Below, one piece after another: positions 20,535-20,581 of a DNA stretch of 20,581 nucleotides (position 1 is the stretch's first letter; the number at the start of each line of letters is the position of its first letter). Position numbers and translations under genes: made by a program. Source of the stretch: JASJBU01 sp965372385 (GTDB lineage: Bacteria; Pseudomonadota; Gammaproteobacteria; Chromatiales; Chromatiaceae). The stretch covers positions 1 through 20,581 of the forward strand of contig CBDVCD010000027.1 of the NCBI GenBank assembly GCA_965372385.1, written 5' to 3'. The notes below the pieces were generated by a model. That model saw only the letters and a program-made list of their open reading frames with translations, was not told the DNA's origin and made no database searches.

Positions 20535-20581
20535 CTAACCACCTACTGAAGTAGGTGGCTTGAATTTGGCACTGGAAGTGC
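20535..20581. mobile_element. End of a probable IS200/IS605-type element
   Basis: Two hairpins lie at the point where rhuM is broken: CCACCTAC (20539-20546) with GTAGGTGG (20551-20558) around TGAA, and GCACT (20569-20573) with AGTGC (20577-20581) around GGA. An outer TCAAG/CTTGA pair (20530-20534 / 20559-20563) flanks the first. Subterminal imperfect hairpins of this kind are typical of IS200/IS605 ends. Read on the minus strand they could also be the 3' end of a TnpB omega-RNA. The rest of the element is outside the window, so the identification is tentative. Confidence 0.45.

Overview
The window looks like a gammaproteobacterial chromosome. The rpoN neighbourhood (lptA-lptB-rpoN-hpf-ptsN) is the classic proteobacterial arrangement. 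The presence of hprK, a mannose-type EIIA, HPr and EI directly downstream resembles environmental and sulfur-oxidising Chromatiales-type lineages, not the enterics. That taxonomic placement is inference from gene order and protein style only.

Region 1 (1-8187, plus strand) is housekeeping. lptA and lptB build the lipopolysaccharide transport bridge. rpoN (sigma-54), hpf (ribosome hibernation), ptsN, hprK and rapZ follow, and then a three-gene phosphotransfer set (EIIA, HPr, EI) with 4-nt overlaps. No sugar permease (EIIB/EIIC) is present, so this is a regulatory, incomplete PTS. HPr carries both His15 and Ser46, the two sites used by EI and by HprK.

Region 2 (8234-20581, all genes on the minus strand, convergent to region 1) is an accessory, defence-type island. 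In transcription order from the right it holds: the end of what looks like an IS200/IS605-type element; a 5'-truncated rhuM; hsdS; a REP-associated transposase (RAYT) bracketed by REP palindromes; a winged-helix Fic protein; hsdR; a pair of inverted REPs; a 103-residue YgjP-like metallopeptidase; an Mre11/SbcD/YhaO-like phosphoesterase; and a large YhaN-like coiled-coil ATPase. hsdM is not in the window and probably lies beyond the right edge.

The most interesting signals are these: (a) a Fic protein whose catalytic-loop His is Gln, with a perfect TATAAT 7 nt before its ATG (probably leaderless) and an array of TGTCGC half-sites about every 20 bp; (b) a complete RAYT/REP unit whose REPs all begin with GTAG and which sits between the type I R-M genes, one REP providing the hsdR stop codon; (c) a near-perfect 26-bp palindrome upstream of hsdR; (d) an ATPase-nuclease pair downstream of hsdR that may form a composite defence locus; (e) an rhuM gene broken at two hairpins that could be the 3' end of an omega-RNA; (f) a long hairpin that would bury the lptB ribosome binding site.

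No rRNA, tRNA or CRISPR array was seen. No gap without a gene exceeds about 200 bases.
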